Assembly (NCBI GenBank): GCA_030998225.1
Contig: JAPYXD010000716.1
Span: 2,790,001-2,854,000 of the forward strand
Direction of reading: 5' to 3'
Length of the DNA: 64,000 bases
Source: Diplolepis rosae
Taxonomy: Eukaryota > Arthropoda > Insecta > Hymenoptera > Diplolepididae
How positions within the stretch are numbered: the stretch's first letter is position 1; every line of letters starts with the position of its first letter. Shown in pieces: positions 12,115-23,078 of the stretch. Made by a program: the position numbers and the translations under genes. Below the pieces are notes generated by a model that was not told where the DNA came from, searched no databases, and saw only the letters and a program-made list of their open reading frames with translations.

Positions 12115-12607
12115 CCCGTGTGGAAACTGCCCCAGTTAGCCCCATTACAAAAAGGTTTCTTGCCGGATCCCTGCCGGGCAAACTCGGGCTGTATTGCATG
12201 GCCGGGAACTGGGTGGGAATTGTCCGGATTGACTCGTGACCGGACCGGGTAAAGTCGGGAACCGGCAGAATCAACCCAGGATGAAGTTCATTGTCGGAAA
12301 CTGACCGGGAACTAGTCGGGCACTAGTCAAATACCCTGGAAAAAGTCTCGGATTGGGAATTTATTCCAAACGAATGCGACCCATTCAGAAATCTGTTTCT
12401 GAACCAATTCGAGTTATTCCGAATAAATCCGAAGCTAGTTTTAATCCGTATCAATCAAACTTTCAATCAAACTTTCAATCTGAATGAATTTGAATGAATC
12501 CGAATGAATCCGAAATTGACCGGATTCATTCGGATTGATTTTTAATTGGCTTCGGGTTGATTCGGATTCGGATCTCGATCAGTTTCCGGGTTCGATTTCC
12601 ACACGGG
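12115..12607. mobile_element. MITE with CCCGTGTGGAAA ends inside SPH-A last exon
   Basis: Perfect 12-bp inverted ends CCCGTGTGGAAA (12115) and TTTCCACACGGG (ending 12607) bound a 493-bp element. The interior holds repeated CCGGGA, GAATGAATCCGAAT and CAATCAAACTTT motifs. It interrupts the final coding exon of SPH-A and supplies a new stop codon at 12137-12139. It is absent from SPH-B. No protein of its own is seen. Confidence 0.7.
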
Positions 12608-12946
12608 CCATAATGGAAGTTTTTTTCAGTATAAACTTTTATTTGAATTTTGATAGAAATGTCTATATATTTTAATAATCTTTCTTAATTTTAATATACA
12701 TTGATTGAAAATTTATCAAATTTAATATGAATCTATATTAATTTTTTATAATATATAAATTTATTCATTTTAACTTACCACTTGTATATTGTAATGGATT
12801 AAAATTAATAAGATTTTTAACAGTGCCTACATATACCATCTCTGTGTAAAGTAAGAGTAATTCGCAACATAAGGATTGAAGAACTTAGAATTATAATATA
12901 TGCTGTAAAAGAAATCAGGGATTGAATGTATAATACCTTCTTGCAA

Positions 12947-12952
12947 AATAAA
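12947..12952 (+). terminator. poly(A) signal AATAAA of SPH-A
   Basis: AATAAA in a block conserved with unit B (23073-23078) downstream of the last exon, so a likely 3' end signal of this gene family. Confidence 0.4.
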
Positions 12953-14151
12953 ACAAAATCAACGAAAAAGAATAAGACGTTTTACAGTGGATTACCTATT
13001 TTCTATATTGGACTTTAACTCAAAACTTTTTTGATGTTCATTTTAAACCTTTTCGATGTTTCGAAGTTGTTAGATTCATTTTTAAATCGTATTATGGAAA
13101 ATTATCTACTAGGATTAACTAATTTTAGTATCAAGATTTATTTCTCACAATAACTGTTATATACTAAGTAAGAAAACCGTATTAATATTTTTGATAATTC
13201 AAATAAATAAATGAACATATTTTGTAAAATATAATAGCTTATTTATTCTTGTTATGATCGAAATTATCTATTAATTCAGATGGAATTAAAATAACGATTC
13301 TTATCGTAATCGCACTTTCGTCTGGTATTGCTTTTCTCGTATTATCGTCATTATTTGAATTGAGATATGTCTTTGCAAAAAACACTTTAAATTGGTCAAA
13401 GATATTCACTTTAGCTGATCTTCTTTACATTCACTTGTTTGTTTCCAGCTAAATTTTCATGTTTTCAGCTGTAATACACTGAAAAAAAACTTGGATTACT
13501 AGTCAAATTCTAATGAAATTAACTAAAGTACATCCAACTGAGAAACTAGTCGAATCAATCATAGATTTTTAGTTAATTTAAACGAAAAAAGTAACTCTGG
13601 TAGTGAACCAGTCAATTGATAATTCATCTTACCAGTCTGATTTCCGGAATTGTCTCTTAAAGTTATGTATAATTTTTTGGAATTTCAAAACATTGGCTGC
13701 GAATTTTTTTAAGCTAAATAGAGGTAATTATCATTACACCTCAATTTCCTCTAAATTCCTTACATTTTTCAAAATTATGATTATAAAATAAAAAATATAC
13801 GTTCCTTTGAAAAGTTAGCACAACCAAGGAAAATATTTAGGGAGACAAATTAAATTAGATAGTTGAGTTTTTTTAGCTTCGAAAATGGGAAATGAAAAAA
13901 ATTTTAAATAATTTTTCAAAATTGAACCTACGCTGCAATAAACGTATGAACCGGACTTTTCACTCAGCCAGTAACTTGCGCCCCAATTACCGAAGAGCCT
14001 GGTATTTTTCAGCAAATATCTCTACAGAACTTATAGGATTCTTTTTCTCTATAAAAGTTTTTTCGGAAAGGGCAAAAACAATAGACCTAATAATAAAACA
14101 ATGGTTTCATCAAAGATATTTAAACGATAGATAAAAATTGGGAAATAAGCA

Positions 14152-14322
14152 CACAGAAAAAAGCAGGTGATATATTTACTAAGATCCTGGATAGAATCTA
14201 CATTTTACCCTAAAGCTCGATTAAATTAACACGAGATTCTAGCGTATAATCTATATTCCATACTAGAATATTAATAAATATAACACCAGATCCTACGTAT
14301 ATATAACACCTAATTTTTTTTA
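14152..14322. mobile_element. short MITE, CACAGAAAAAA / ATATAACACC family
   Basis: The ends ACAGAAAAAAGCAGGTGATA and TATATAACACCTAATTTTTT are inverted. A second, clearer member of the same family lies at 59748-59909 in the Zasp gene. About 170 bp with no coding capacity. Confidence 0.5.
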
Positions 14323-14425
14323 TGATAGTATGAAGTTCCTTTTTTCTGTTGAAAAAACACATATCATCTTACATTAATATTTATTGAAGGATTCAATCTA
14401 TATAATTGAAAAGTAATGAGTTCTA

Positions 14426-14928
14426 CACGGTGAGCCATTTTAATCTATAATCCCAAATATCTTCTAAAATACTTTATCTACGAAAAAATGGTTCGGACAA
14501 AGGTGGACCAGGACTGAGGGGGACATTATTTGACTGTGCCATCAATTTTGACCTTGAGGTCAATTTTCAAGGTCAAATGGATGTAAGACCCTTTTCTTAA
14601 ATGAGAACCCCTATTTTTGACTGCGGATTTGGAAAGAGCGGGAAATTTCACGTCAAAAATGATCTGTGGAAAAATGGTTTTTGTGACCTTGGAAAGGTAA
14701 AAAATTAAGGTCAAATGTCTGAGAAACGACCAGATGCCTTTTTCTGAATTGTCTTGGTTTTTCGGGGTAAAAAAATGTTCAAAACCTTGAAAATTTACTT
14801 CAAGGTCAAAATTGATGGTACAGTCAAATGTCCCCCTCGGTCCTGGTCAACCTTTGTCCGAACCATTTTTTCGTGGATAAAGTATTTTAGAAGATATTTG
14901 GGATTATAGATTAAAATGGGTCACCGTG
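14426..14928. mobile_element. MITE with about 110-bp inverted repeats and TA flanks
   Basis: CACGGTGAGCCATTTTAATC at 14426 matches inversely the end ATTAAAATGGGTCACCGTG at 14928, with TA on each side. The arms stay complementary through TTCGGACAAAGGT and TTTGACTGT. It lies upstream of the SPH-B promoter, and the flanking sequence rejoins into the upstream block shared with SPH-A. Tc1/mariner-type by its TA target. Confidence 0.65.
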
Positions 14929-15079
14929 TATATATATGTTTGATTTCCAAGGGAATATTTTGAAATTTGTTTATTCAATTTATTACAAAAAGCATTATAA
15001 GTATGGATCTCTATACATGGAATTTCTATTTGAGTATGATGTAATATCTTAATCTACTTACAATATGACGATTAATACC

Positions 15080-15087
15080 TATATAAA
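15080..15087 (+). promoter_or_regulatory. TATA box of SPH-B
   Basis: TATATAAA lies 54 bp upstream of the ATG at 15134, exactly the spacing seen in SPH-A. Confidence 0.55.
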
Positions 15088-15659
15088 CTCAAATGAAAAA
15101 TTCGAATGTAGTATAGTTTATCAATCTCTGAAAATGAAGTACGCAAGCACTATTTTATTCTGTTGGATCATCGCTGCCGCTATTCCCAAAGGTACGCATT
15201 AATCTTTTCGAATATTAAAATTGCAAAAGCGCTGGCATAAAAGATGAAAAATTAGTTAAGTATTAATTTCAGACTAAAAGGAGTGATTTGCAAGTAGAAT
15301 TATATTTCTGTTTTCATCATCTGAGTTATATTATTCATTATATTGCCAATTTAATATTTATAATCTACTACATATATCATAATCAGGAACAGACTCTCTA
15401 AATTGGAATCATTTAAAATTTGACTGAATTTAATTTAATTACCGACTTTTCGCTATACAATCAAATTGCAAAAAATTGCCTAATTTGTTAGCAATTTTCG
15501 ATGAGAGCCCGATGAGACTGGCCACTTCAGGCCGCAGTGAGGCAAATTTAGCGGTACCAATGAGAACTAGAAAAGGGTTACCTTTAAAATCAGTCGCTTC
15601 GATGATATTCTTATCATTTCTTATTTATGCAATGAAGTCCAAAAGGTACATTTACATAG

Positions 15660-15692
15660 GCTACATATTGACATATTGACATATTGACATAC
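15660..15692 (+). repeat. short ACATATTG tandem repeat
   Basis: About four copies of the 8-mer ACATATTG in SPH-B intron 1, at the edge of a segment (about 15700-15890) that resembles the reverse complement of the 'ATATGAGATACGAAA' repeat near 2190-2650. Confidence 0.5.
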
Positions 15693-15900
15693 GCATTTCA
15701 ACGCCTATTTCGTATCTCACATTTTTTGGTTAAAAAATGGAATTCTTGATTTTCAATAGTGTGTTTAAAAGACTTAAAATCATAACATAAAATATATATC
15801 CTGTCGAAAAATGTCCTAATGTGAATTTATAAACCATATTTAGCAAATAATTTTCCATCTTAACGTTTTTTTCGTATTTCACATACTTATTTATTCTTTG

Positions 15901-16200
15901 AAGAAATTTTCTGTGGAAAAAGGAACGCTTCCACTCCGCTGAGCATCGAGCCCAGGACTTTCCGATTGCCGGTCGAATACTCTATCATCTGAGCTACGGA
16001 GGTTCCACACAATGATTTGGAAAAATCAGAAAATAGTTCCTGGTTTATCCGTAGCCACATAAGGCGTAAATGGATTCTGTGAGAAAAGTTGTGTGGAACC
16101 TCCGTGGCTCAAATGATAGAGTATTCGACCGGCAATCGGAAAGTCCTGGGCTCGATGCTCAGCGGAGTGGAAGCGTTCCTTTTTCCACAGAAAATTTCTT
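15901..16200. mobile_element. symmetrical foldback made of two inverted tRNA-like arms
   Basis: Two 112-bp arms (15901-16012 and 16089-16200) are near-perfect inverted copies separated by 76 bp. Each arm contains a tRNA-like sequence. On the plus strand the D stem is 16107-16110/16119-16122, the anticodon stem 16124-16128/16136-16140 with loop CCGGCAA (anticodon position GGC, alanine-like), and the T stem 16146-16150/16158-16162. The acceptor stem has only five good pairs and position 33 is C, so I judge it tRNA-derived rather than functional. It lies in SPH-B intron 1 and is absent from SPH-A. Confidence 0.7.
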
Positions 16201-16945
16201 CAATTTATATTGAAAAATTCCATCTAGTTTTAAATAACGTTAAATTAATCCTAAATCATAAGTTGATAAGGTCGATATAGTAGAGTTCCGTTGTCACTGA
16301 TAGTGATACACTCTTCTAATGAAATGTGTAAATCTGATCATATAAAAATCAAATTTTGGATTTAAAACAATGATTCACTTGTATTAAATTAAATAAATTT
16401 ATAATTAATTGATCATTTAATTTTAAGGTGCTTCGGATCCATTATTAAACAGCGCAGCAGTTTTAACAGACCTTAATTTGCAAACGGCTTTATATGAGCC
16501 TTTTTGCAATATGGCTATGATATCTAAAAAGCTAGGCTTGGCTTCTGCTGCTTGCTTTAAGCTAAGTGAGTTGGTTTATCTACTCAGTATTTTAAACAAT
16601 GCAGATGCTAATTTATTGGTTGACACAAGTATTTTTGAACTGATTATATATGAAGGCCTCGCACTCAAAAGGTAATAAGGCGCAAACATTTTCAAATGCG
16701 TTTTTTTTCATTTTCGAAATTTCTTACTTAATTTACAAATCTAACCGTCAATAAAGGTCTAAAATATGGTATAGTTTGAAAAAAAATGCTGAAATTAGCT
16801 GAGCAGCTATTGTAATTTGAAAAATGCAAATGTTTGTTCGCTCTCCTGAAAGTTTTAAAAATTCGCCTTTTCCTCTTTTGACCACTAGCCTCTCATATAT
16901 TAGTTACAGGAATGACAAAATTGTCGTGACATTCAATAAATTAAT

Positions 16946-18415
16946 CCTTTGGGGTCGTACACTGAAAAAAGGTTGGTGCAGTAAGCGTACCCGTGTGTAC
17001 AGCTGCAATACAAAACGCGAGGCATATATCGAACGCGGTTTTGGGAGCGCTGCGGTGCCAAAAGTAGAAGGCTGCAGTCTGCAAGCAAAGAGATCCCAAT
17101 ATTTGTGAAGGCTGCGTTCCCAAATGGGAGCTATGCCGTACCATACTCATGCGACAGCGATCTCAAATCGATAGCGCCGTTGTTGTACTGTGGTCGGTAT
17201 CGTAACTATCCCAACCTTCTCTCAGTGTATGTCTACTCTCAGCCACCAAAACATGTTATGTGTAAACTAAATACGACCGCAAAGGGTTAATAGTAAAATT
17301 ATTTATCTGAAGTAGGCAGAACAAGTGGTCTTTACCTGCCCGCAGAGTGGCAGTAAAATAGCACTTTATTGTACTGCGACGAGCGGCACGTAAAGTAACT
17401 ACTACTGTGGGCAAACACTAAGGTGAATTTTGTTATAAAATGAAAAATCTTTATTTATTTATCCAAATCAATTTCATCCCCTTCAAAGTAATCCCCTCCC
17501 GATATAATGCACTTATGCCGACGTTTTTCCCAATCGTCGAAACACTGGTTAAATTCGATTTGCGGAATTGCCTTCAACGCCTTCTTCGACTCGGCTTGTA
17601 TCTCTTCAATCGTGTCAAAACGGTGTCCTCGGAGTGATCTGAGTTTGGGAAATAGCCAGAAGTCACACGGAGCCAAATCAGGAGAATATGCTGGTTGTGG
17701 AACGATATGCGTTGAGTTTTTGTCGAAATGGTCACGAAGAACGAGTGCAGTGTGAGACGGCGCATTATCGTGATGCAAAAACCACGAGTTTTCTGCCCAA
17801 AATATCTTTTGAAACGGTGTTGAGTGATCCTCTTGAAATGCCAATAGTATCAGCAAGGTCTCTAATTGTCAATCGAGGATTTTTGTGCACTAATTCTTTG
17901 ATTTGATTGACGTGTTGTTCGTCAGTTGATGTTGATGGTCGTCCGGGGCGTTCCAAGTCATCAACACGTTCTCTGCCTTCTTTGAAGTCTTTGTACCACT
18001 TATAAACATTTTTATGCGACATGGTCAAATCACCGAAGGCTTTCTGCAACATTCTGAACGTTTCCACAACTCAAATTTCATTCCGCAAACAAAATTTAAT
18101 GGCACTTCTTTGCTCAACAAATTTAGACATTGTAAAAATCGAAAAAATCACTTTCAGTCGTTTAGAAAACACAAGCATAACTATGTAACAAATGATGACA
18201 TTGACATGAAATTTGGCACAGATGTCAGTAACAGTAGTACCAACATAAAAATAAAAGAGTTTGCCCGAATCGGTTAGCCCGCGAAGTTTAAATTAAAAAT
18301 TCACCTTAGTTTTTGCCCACAGTAGTATAAGGAAGAACAAGTGTATGCTGTACAACCAAGCGCCATTCTACTACTCATTGGCAAATAAATTCGCGCTTTT
18401 TCAGCCTATTTCAGA
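16946..18415. mobile_element. composite insertion splitting SPH-B exon 3
   Basis: Homology to SPH-A stops after the shared ATTCAATAAATTAAT at 16945 and resumes around 18415. The outer part (about 16960-17400 and 18327-18403) is less AT-rich than its surroundings. Its edges carry CACTGAAAAAAGG and CGCTTTTTCAG, which look like weak inverted ends. A deleted mariner is nested within it. No ORF of the outer element is recognisable. Confidence 0.55.
17401..18326 (-). mobile_element. internally deleted mariner element
   Basis: Terminal inverted repeats ACTACTGTGGGCAAA...AAGGTGAATTT at 17401 and the inverse at about 18291-18326 bound an element of about 0.93 kb with TA present at both edges. On the minus strand 18067-17765 encodes the N-terminal DNA-binding part (MLQKAFGDLTMSHKNVYKWY, then DLERPGRPSTSTDEQ). 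About 17800-17455 encodes the C-terminal part with HHDNAPSHTA (second Asp) and YSPDLAPCDFWLF (third Asp). The central region with the first catalytic Asp is missing and the two halves are in different frames. It is non-autonomous. Confidence 0.85.
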
Positions 18416-18954
18416 TAAAGTATCGTATTTTTCAGATTTTCTTATACCTTCAAGTTTTAATAATATTTATGCTTCAACTGGAGGAACACTTATTTCTGAA
18501 AGTGTCCATAAACGTGTTATCAACATACTTGGTGATAATAGAGAGGGTTTAAAGAAATCTACTTTGGCGTTGATAGTCGTGAGTATTTTCATGGAAACTT
18601 CAAGGTTTCCACTTGGATTTGTTAAATCTTACCACACATTATAGAACGTGTAAAATCCTATAAATAGTTTTGTTTGGTAATATTTAATTGTGATGAGATT
18701 TAAGATTTTTAGATATTTTTATTTTGGAATAGTTACTCTCAATTTCTCCTTAACTTCTACAATTGTATACATAATCTTTCTTAGCGTAGATGTATTTTTT
18801 GTATCGTTTTTATTCATATCGTTTGTTACAACAATGTATATCCGTCACACGTGCAATTTTTCAACTTTCTTCCTTTTGTATTTTTGTAGAAATAAATTCC
18901 CACTGATGAGGACTCCAATCTGATGAGTCGAAACGTTTGAAAATATGTAACCTT

Positions 18955-20304
18955 CACAGAAAAAAAAAGTCTTACTTCTATACTGTTCTTCTTTTTAGTT
19001 TTGGCTTAAATGAAGCCGATGACTAAAATCAATCACGAAAATTTTCTTGAAAGAAGTCTTTCTGTGTCTTCAACTAAAAACAATACTCAAGTATGGCTAA
19101 TTGTAAGTGCATTTTGCTTTAAAAAATCCCCATGTGTCTTAGAACATAAAGGAAGATCTTGTTAGCTTGAAAGAAGAAGTTCTCGTGTGTTCCGATAAAG
19201 GTTTTCGTTATTAAAAAAATACGTGTATTTAATGGTAAGTACAGTTGTAATTAATTCATAACACTTTTATATCTGATATTTTTGTGGCGTTCCAGCAGCA
19301 TTTCGGACATGCAAAACCGCCTTTCAACGTCTCTCGGCTTGAGTTCATGTGGAACCCAATTTCCTTGCTTTTGAATGTATCCGGCTGCTTTTAAACATTT
19401 TGAAATGGCTGCTTGAGTGACTCCCAAAGATTCTGCGAGCTCTTCTTGTGTTTGGCAACAATCTTTATCGAGTAATGCTTCCAGTTCTTCATCTTCAAAC
19501 TTTTTTGGCTACCCAGGACGTTCTTCGTCTTCAAAGCCAAAATCACCACTTTTAAATCGTGCAAACCATTTTTGGCACGTCTGTTCAGCTAGAGCATGTT
19601 CACCATAAACTTCCACCAAAATACGATGCCTTTCGGCAACAGTTTTCTTCATATTGAAGTAATGAAGAAGAACTCCCCGCAAAAATACTTTTTCAGGCAC
19701 AAAGTTCGACATATTTGAGTGAAAAAAAATTATTGTTTTAAAATTTTAAAAATTAAATTGATGACTTATACTGAAAAAGACGCACAATGACAGTAACTTT
19801 CCAACGCATGTTCGGAATATTGGAACGATGGAATAATAATCAAGTTACGCCATCTCTTAGCAAACGGCACGAATTAAGTTATAGATCCAATAACTAATAT
19901 GTATACGTAAAATGTATAGAGATATGTTTTTCTTTATATCGCAAAAAGTACTAGTTGCGGAAATAAAAAAGCGATTGAAAATTCAAAGACAATATATCAA
20001 AAAAAGATTGACTAGAAATCAACAAAAAACGCAGGTATAGAGAACTCATGAAAAGTGTAAATTTAATATGCAGCAAGAAATAGAGAAAGAAAACCCTTTA
20101 ATTTCGATCCTCAAAAAGGAAATGGAAGCTTGCCTTCTAGCTTGTGACTAATTTTTAGTCCATAAGAGGGCTATATTCTAGTTTTGTATCCGGATAGTTT
20201 TAAGACTTTTATTTAAGACTAGTTTTTAGCGGGACTGGTCTATTTTACATCACATCTAAAAAGAAGCCCATTTTTGGACTTCATTTAAGACTTTTTTTTC
20301 TGTG
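18955..20304. mobile_element. 1.35-kb element with CACAGAAAAAAAAAGTCTTA ends
   Basis: CACAGAAAAAAAAAGTCTTA at 18955 and TAAGACTTTTTTTTCTGTG ending 20304 are inverted. SPH-A shows the uninterrupted site (ACATTGAGTTGC, about 9637-9648), so this inserted into unit B after the duplication. The subterminal part TAAAAAGAAGCCCATTTTTG recurs at about 21529-21548 as a separate end fragment. A mariner remnant is nested within. Confidence 0.6.
19262..19712 (-). pseudogene. mariner transposase N-terminal half with nonsense codon
   Basis: The minus strand from 19712 reads MSNFVPEKVFLRGVLLHYFN, then HALAEQTCQKWFARFKSGDF and EDEERPG. A TAG follows, and the frame continues with FEDEELEALLDKDCCQTQEE, LGVTQAAISKCLK and WVPHEL. 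The helix-turn-helix pair, GRP-like linker and WVPHEL identify a mariner transposase. The catalytic half is absent and the stop lies within the conserved linker. Confidence 0.8.
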
Positions 20305-21489
20305 TTGAGTTGCATTTTTTCTACACCCTAAAGAAAACTAAGAACACCAACAATATTTAATATTAATATTAATTATATTTTTTTTAGTTGGAAAGTGAAA
20401 CAGATTTTTCAAACGAAGTATATTTTAATTTTTTACCCCAACCATATGACTTTTCTGTATTGCGCAAAAGAATCGAGGTCAAAATATCCGGATATAATTT
20501 GGAAAGTAAGTAGCCTGCACTGATAATAATTAGTAGTTTTTTCTTTAATTTTAATCAGTGACTGAATTCCAGCAAAAAATCAGTTGTTTTTAGTCACATT
20601 TACTTCTAAATCAGTGAAAATCGAATGATAACAAAGTTGGAATTTAGTTACTAATTGTATTATTTGCATGAGTATTTTATTGTAACGTTACATCAATTTC
20701 TTCTGCAGCCCATGAAAAAGTATCCGTGAGTACTAAAGATTATAATAATTGTGGAAACGGTCCTTATTATTACGAACTCCCTAAAAACTTTGATAATGTA
20801 AGTAAACTACATATATACACATATTTCTTCAAAATTATGATTAGAATGTCAGAAGCAGTTTATGATCACACTGAGTGATCAGCTTGTTTTTTGAGGGATT
20901 ATATCTATGCTTGCAAAAATTTTGTTATGGTCCCGGTCGGGACCAGATTGGGAACACCAAATTAGGGATACAACACACTTTTTTCGCGGTGAGCATGATA
21001 ACTCTGTAATGGCCCATCTCGAATAAAAAACCAAAAATATTTTATTAGTATATTCCTATACGGAGCTCGTAAACAAAGAAATTTTTAATTTGATCAAAAT
21101 TTCTTTTTTTTTTTTGGCCAAAAAACAGAATTCTTGGAACCTCAAAAATCAAGCTTTTTTCTCCGTGCTCAAGTCAAACAAACATATCTTAGATATATGG
21201 CCAAAGAAAAACTTTGTTTGAATCAAAGATTTTTATATTTCAGTCATTAGTTTTGAAGGGTAGTCCTGTTTATTATGATGGACGACTTGTAGCAATTTGT
21301 CACGTTTACACTGAAGTTCCAGAGATTTTTGAGTGTGAAAGCCTTTTACAATATTTTTTAGACTTTTTGTTGCTCGACTTAAGCCGCGATGGACTAACTA
21401 TTTCTAAGAAGTGGACGAGAAAGGTAAAAGTTAGTTGCTCTATTATAATGTGATAGTTTGATCAACACTAAGCAGCAATATACAGAGAA

Positions 21490-21585
21490 GTCTGTATTTT
21501 TCTAATGGTTTACTTTATATCACACCTAAAAAGAAGCCCATTTTTGAACTTCATTTAAGACATTTTTTTTTCTGTGTACTTTGCG
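21490..21585. repeat. terminal fragment of the 18955-20304 element family
   Basis: TCACACCTAAAAAGAAGCCC followed by CATTTAAGACATTTTTTTTT and CTGTG repeats the right end of the 18955-20304 element. It lies just after exon 7 of SPH-B and looks like a solo end or a deleted copy. Confidence 0.5.
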
Positions 21586-21706
21586 TTGCCATGTGGGGAC
21601 CTACACTCTTAGAAATGTCTGTATTAAACTTCCATTACATATAATAGAAGCTTTTTTCAGTAATATAGATTTTGATTGAAAAGTTATTATATTTAATATG
21701 AGTATG

Positions 21707-22555
21707 CACTACCGATCAGAATTGTGGGACCACCTGTTTTTTTATAATTGCTTAAATTATCCTAATTTGAAATATGTGTGAAAAAATTTGTTCCCTTAAT
21801 TAAATTCAAAGCTATCAAAGTTCTTTATAAAATGAGCCCATCATGAATTCGTTTTGTTAAATTTTGAAGAAGTCAAGATTTCAATACTTTATTAAATTTT
21901 AAATAACTTTCGAAATAATCAACATTTTTTAATGTTCTTGGACTCATTTTAAAGCTTAATTTCTACAAAATCGAACTAAGTTATTGGCATTGATGTATAA
22001 TTTTTCTCTTACATAGTGCACGAGGTTAAAGTTCAAATAAAATTTGGAAAAATTCCAATATTGCTTTTGCTGAGAAAAACATTTTTATAAGATATATAAA
22101 ACATATGGTCATGAATTTTCTATAGAATCCCCTTAAAATATATATTCATATAATCTTTATTATGATTTACCTGCAGATGAAATGTTTTCGAATTTTCCCT
22201 ATTTTTTTGTTATAATTTTAACTCTTTGCATTATGCAAGAAAAACATTATTCATTTATAATGATATTTATTGCGATTTTGTAGAATCTTAGATTTAAAAT
22301 AAGCCCAAAATCATTAAAAAATGTTGATTATTTCGAAAATTATTTAAAATTTAAGAAAGCATTGAAATTTGGACTTTTTTTGCAATAACTTCTTCAAAAT
22401 TTAACAAAACGACTTCATTCTGGATTTATTTTCAGGATAATTTTGATGGTTTTTACATTATTTAGAGAACTAATTTCATCATTCACAGAATCAAAATTAA
22501 GATAATTTAAACAATAATCGAAAAACATGTGATCCCACAATTCTGACCGGTAGTG
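21707..22555. mobile_element. Tc1-type long-TIR foldback element (unit B copy)
   Basis: Starts CACTACCGATCAGAATTGTG and ends with the inverse ATTCTGACCGGTAGTG. It is collinear with 10680-11508 but diverged. It lies in the last intron of SPH-B and shares its position with the unit A copy, so it was present before the duplication. Confidence 0.65.
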
Positions 22556-23072
22556 TATATATCAATTTTTCATAATACTCAAATCTATTAATTTTAATTC
22601 ACCACTTATATATTCAAGTTTATTAAAATTAATAAGATTTTTAACAGTTTACACATCAAAAATAAATACCTAAAGTGACATTCAATTTTATCTTAGATTC
22701 TACTCAAATTAAGCATCTAAATTTTGAGAATATAAAAATCCTTGAAAGAAGCATGAACTGATCTTAACTAGAAAACAATGATTTCTTGACTGGAAACCAA
22801 TTAAATAATGCCCCAACTTTCAGAAAAGCCTGACTTTTGGTGGGGCCAAGTAAGACTATTTCTATATAAATGATAGATAATCATTTTTTACTTTAGTTAC
22901 AGTTATCAAAAGATGCAGGACAAGACAGTAAAATAAAATTTTACCTCGATCTAGCATATCCCATTTCATGAGTAAAGTAAGAGTAATTCGCAACGTAAAG
23001 ATTGAAGAAACGAAAATTATAATATGAGCTGTAAAAGAAATCTGGGATTGAATGTATAATACCTTCTTGCAA

Positions 23073-23078
23073 AATAAA
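23073..23078 (+). terminator. poly(A) signal AATAAA of SPH-B
   Basis: AATAAA about 100 bp after the SPH-B stop codon, in a tail conserved with SPH-A. Confidence 0.45.

Larger units (their letters stand above)
3189..12139 (+). pseudogene. SPH-A, degenerate secreted serine protease homologue
   Basis: Eight exons by homology with SPH-B and SPH-C: 3189-3246, 8502-8745, 8988-9213, 9720-9837, 10038-10126, 10255-10443 and 12065-12139, with 9047-9073 treated as part of the third. Exon 1 encodes a signal peptide (MKYASTVLFGWIIASAIPKG). The chymotrypsin fold is inferred from CNMAM...GLASASCF (the 'AAHC' site, His57 replaced by Ser), KSTLALIV (the 'NDIAL' site, Asp102 replaced by Thr), FFPYPNDF, HISGYN (the 'VSGWG' site) and VWQSCPVYYQGRLVAIC (the 'GDSGGP' site, Ser195 replaced). 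No IVGG-like activation site is seen. Lesions: the exon 2 donor is GG instead of GT at 8746-8747 (GT in SPH-B); an in-frame TGA lies at 9055-9057 unless an implausible 27-nt intron is removed; and a MITE sits in the last exon. Intron 1 carries several kb of transposons. Probably a pseudogene; a transcript using cryptic sites cannot be excluded. Confidence 0.65.
1456..13270 (+). repeat. tandem duplication unit A (contains SPH-A)
   Basis: Unit A and the adjacent unit B share long collinear blocks. The unit start (GATGGAATTAAAATAACGAT at 1461) recurs at 13280. A block at about 1636-1714 recurs at about 13788-13866. The promoter and exon 1 region at about 3000-3350 recurs at 14942-15300. Exons 2 to 8 recur in order, and the 3' tail around 12847-13266 recurs at 22979-23320. 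Unit A is longer because of insertions in intron 1 and in the last exon. The boundaries are estimates from where visible similarity begins and stops. Confidence 0.75.
15134..22971 (+). pseudogene. SPH-B, serine protease homologue split by a nested insertion
   Basis: Exons by splice signals and homology: 15134-15191 (signal peptide, MKYASTILFCWIIAAAIPKG), 16428-16671, 16910-16945 resuming at about 18415-18578, 20388-20505, 20709-20797, 21244-21423 and 22903-22971 (ends DLAYPIS, stop TGA). Exon phases agree with SPH-A and SPH-C. Fold landmarks: CNMAMISKKLGLASAACF (His57 position is Ala), KSTLALIV (Asp102 position is Thr), FLPQPYDF, KISGYN and LVLKGSPVYYDGRLVAIC (Ser195 position is Lys). The family is normally digestive or haemolymph trypsin-like; with all three triad residues gone the protein could only act as a binding protein or cofactor. 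About 1.46 kb of foreign DNA, including a mariner, divides exon 3, so the standard transcript is broken. The exon 2 donor is intact here (AAAAG|GTAATA). Confidence 0.6.

Noticed and set aside
16098..16169. Functional tRNA-Ala(GGC) gene
   Set aside because: The cloverleaf is good, but the acceptor stem has two mismatches, position 33 is C, and the copy is one arm of an inverted repeat, so a tRNA-derived repeat is more likely.
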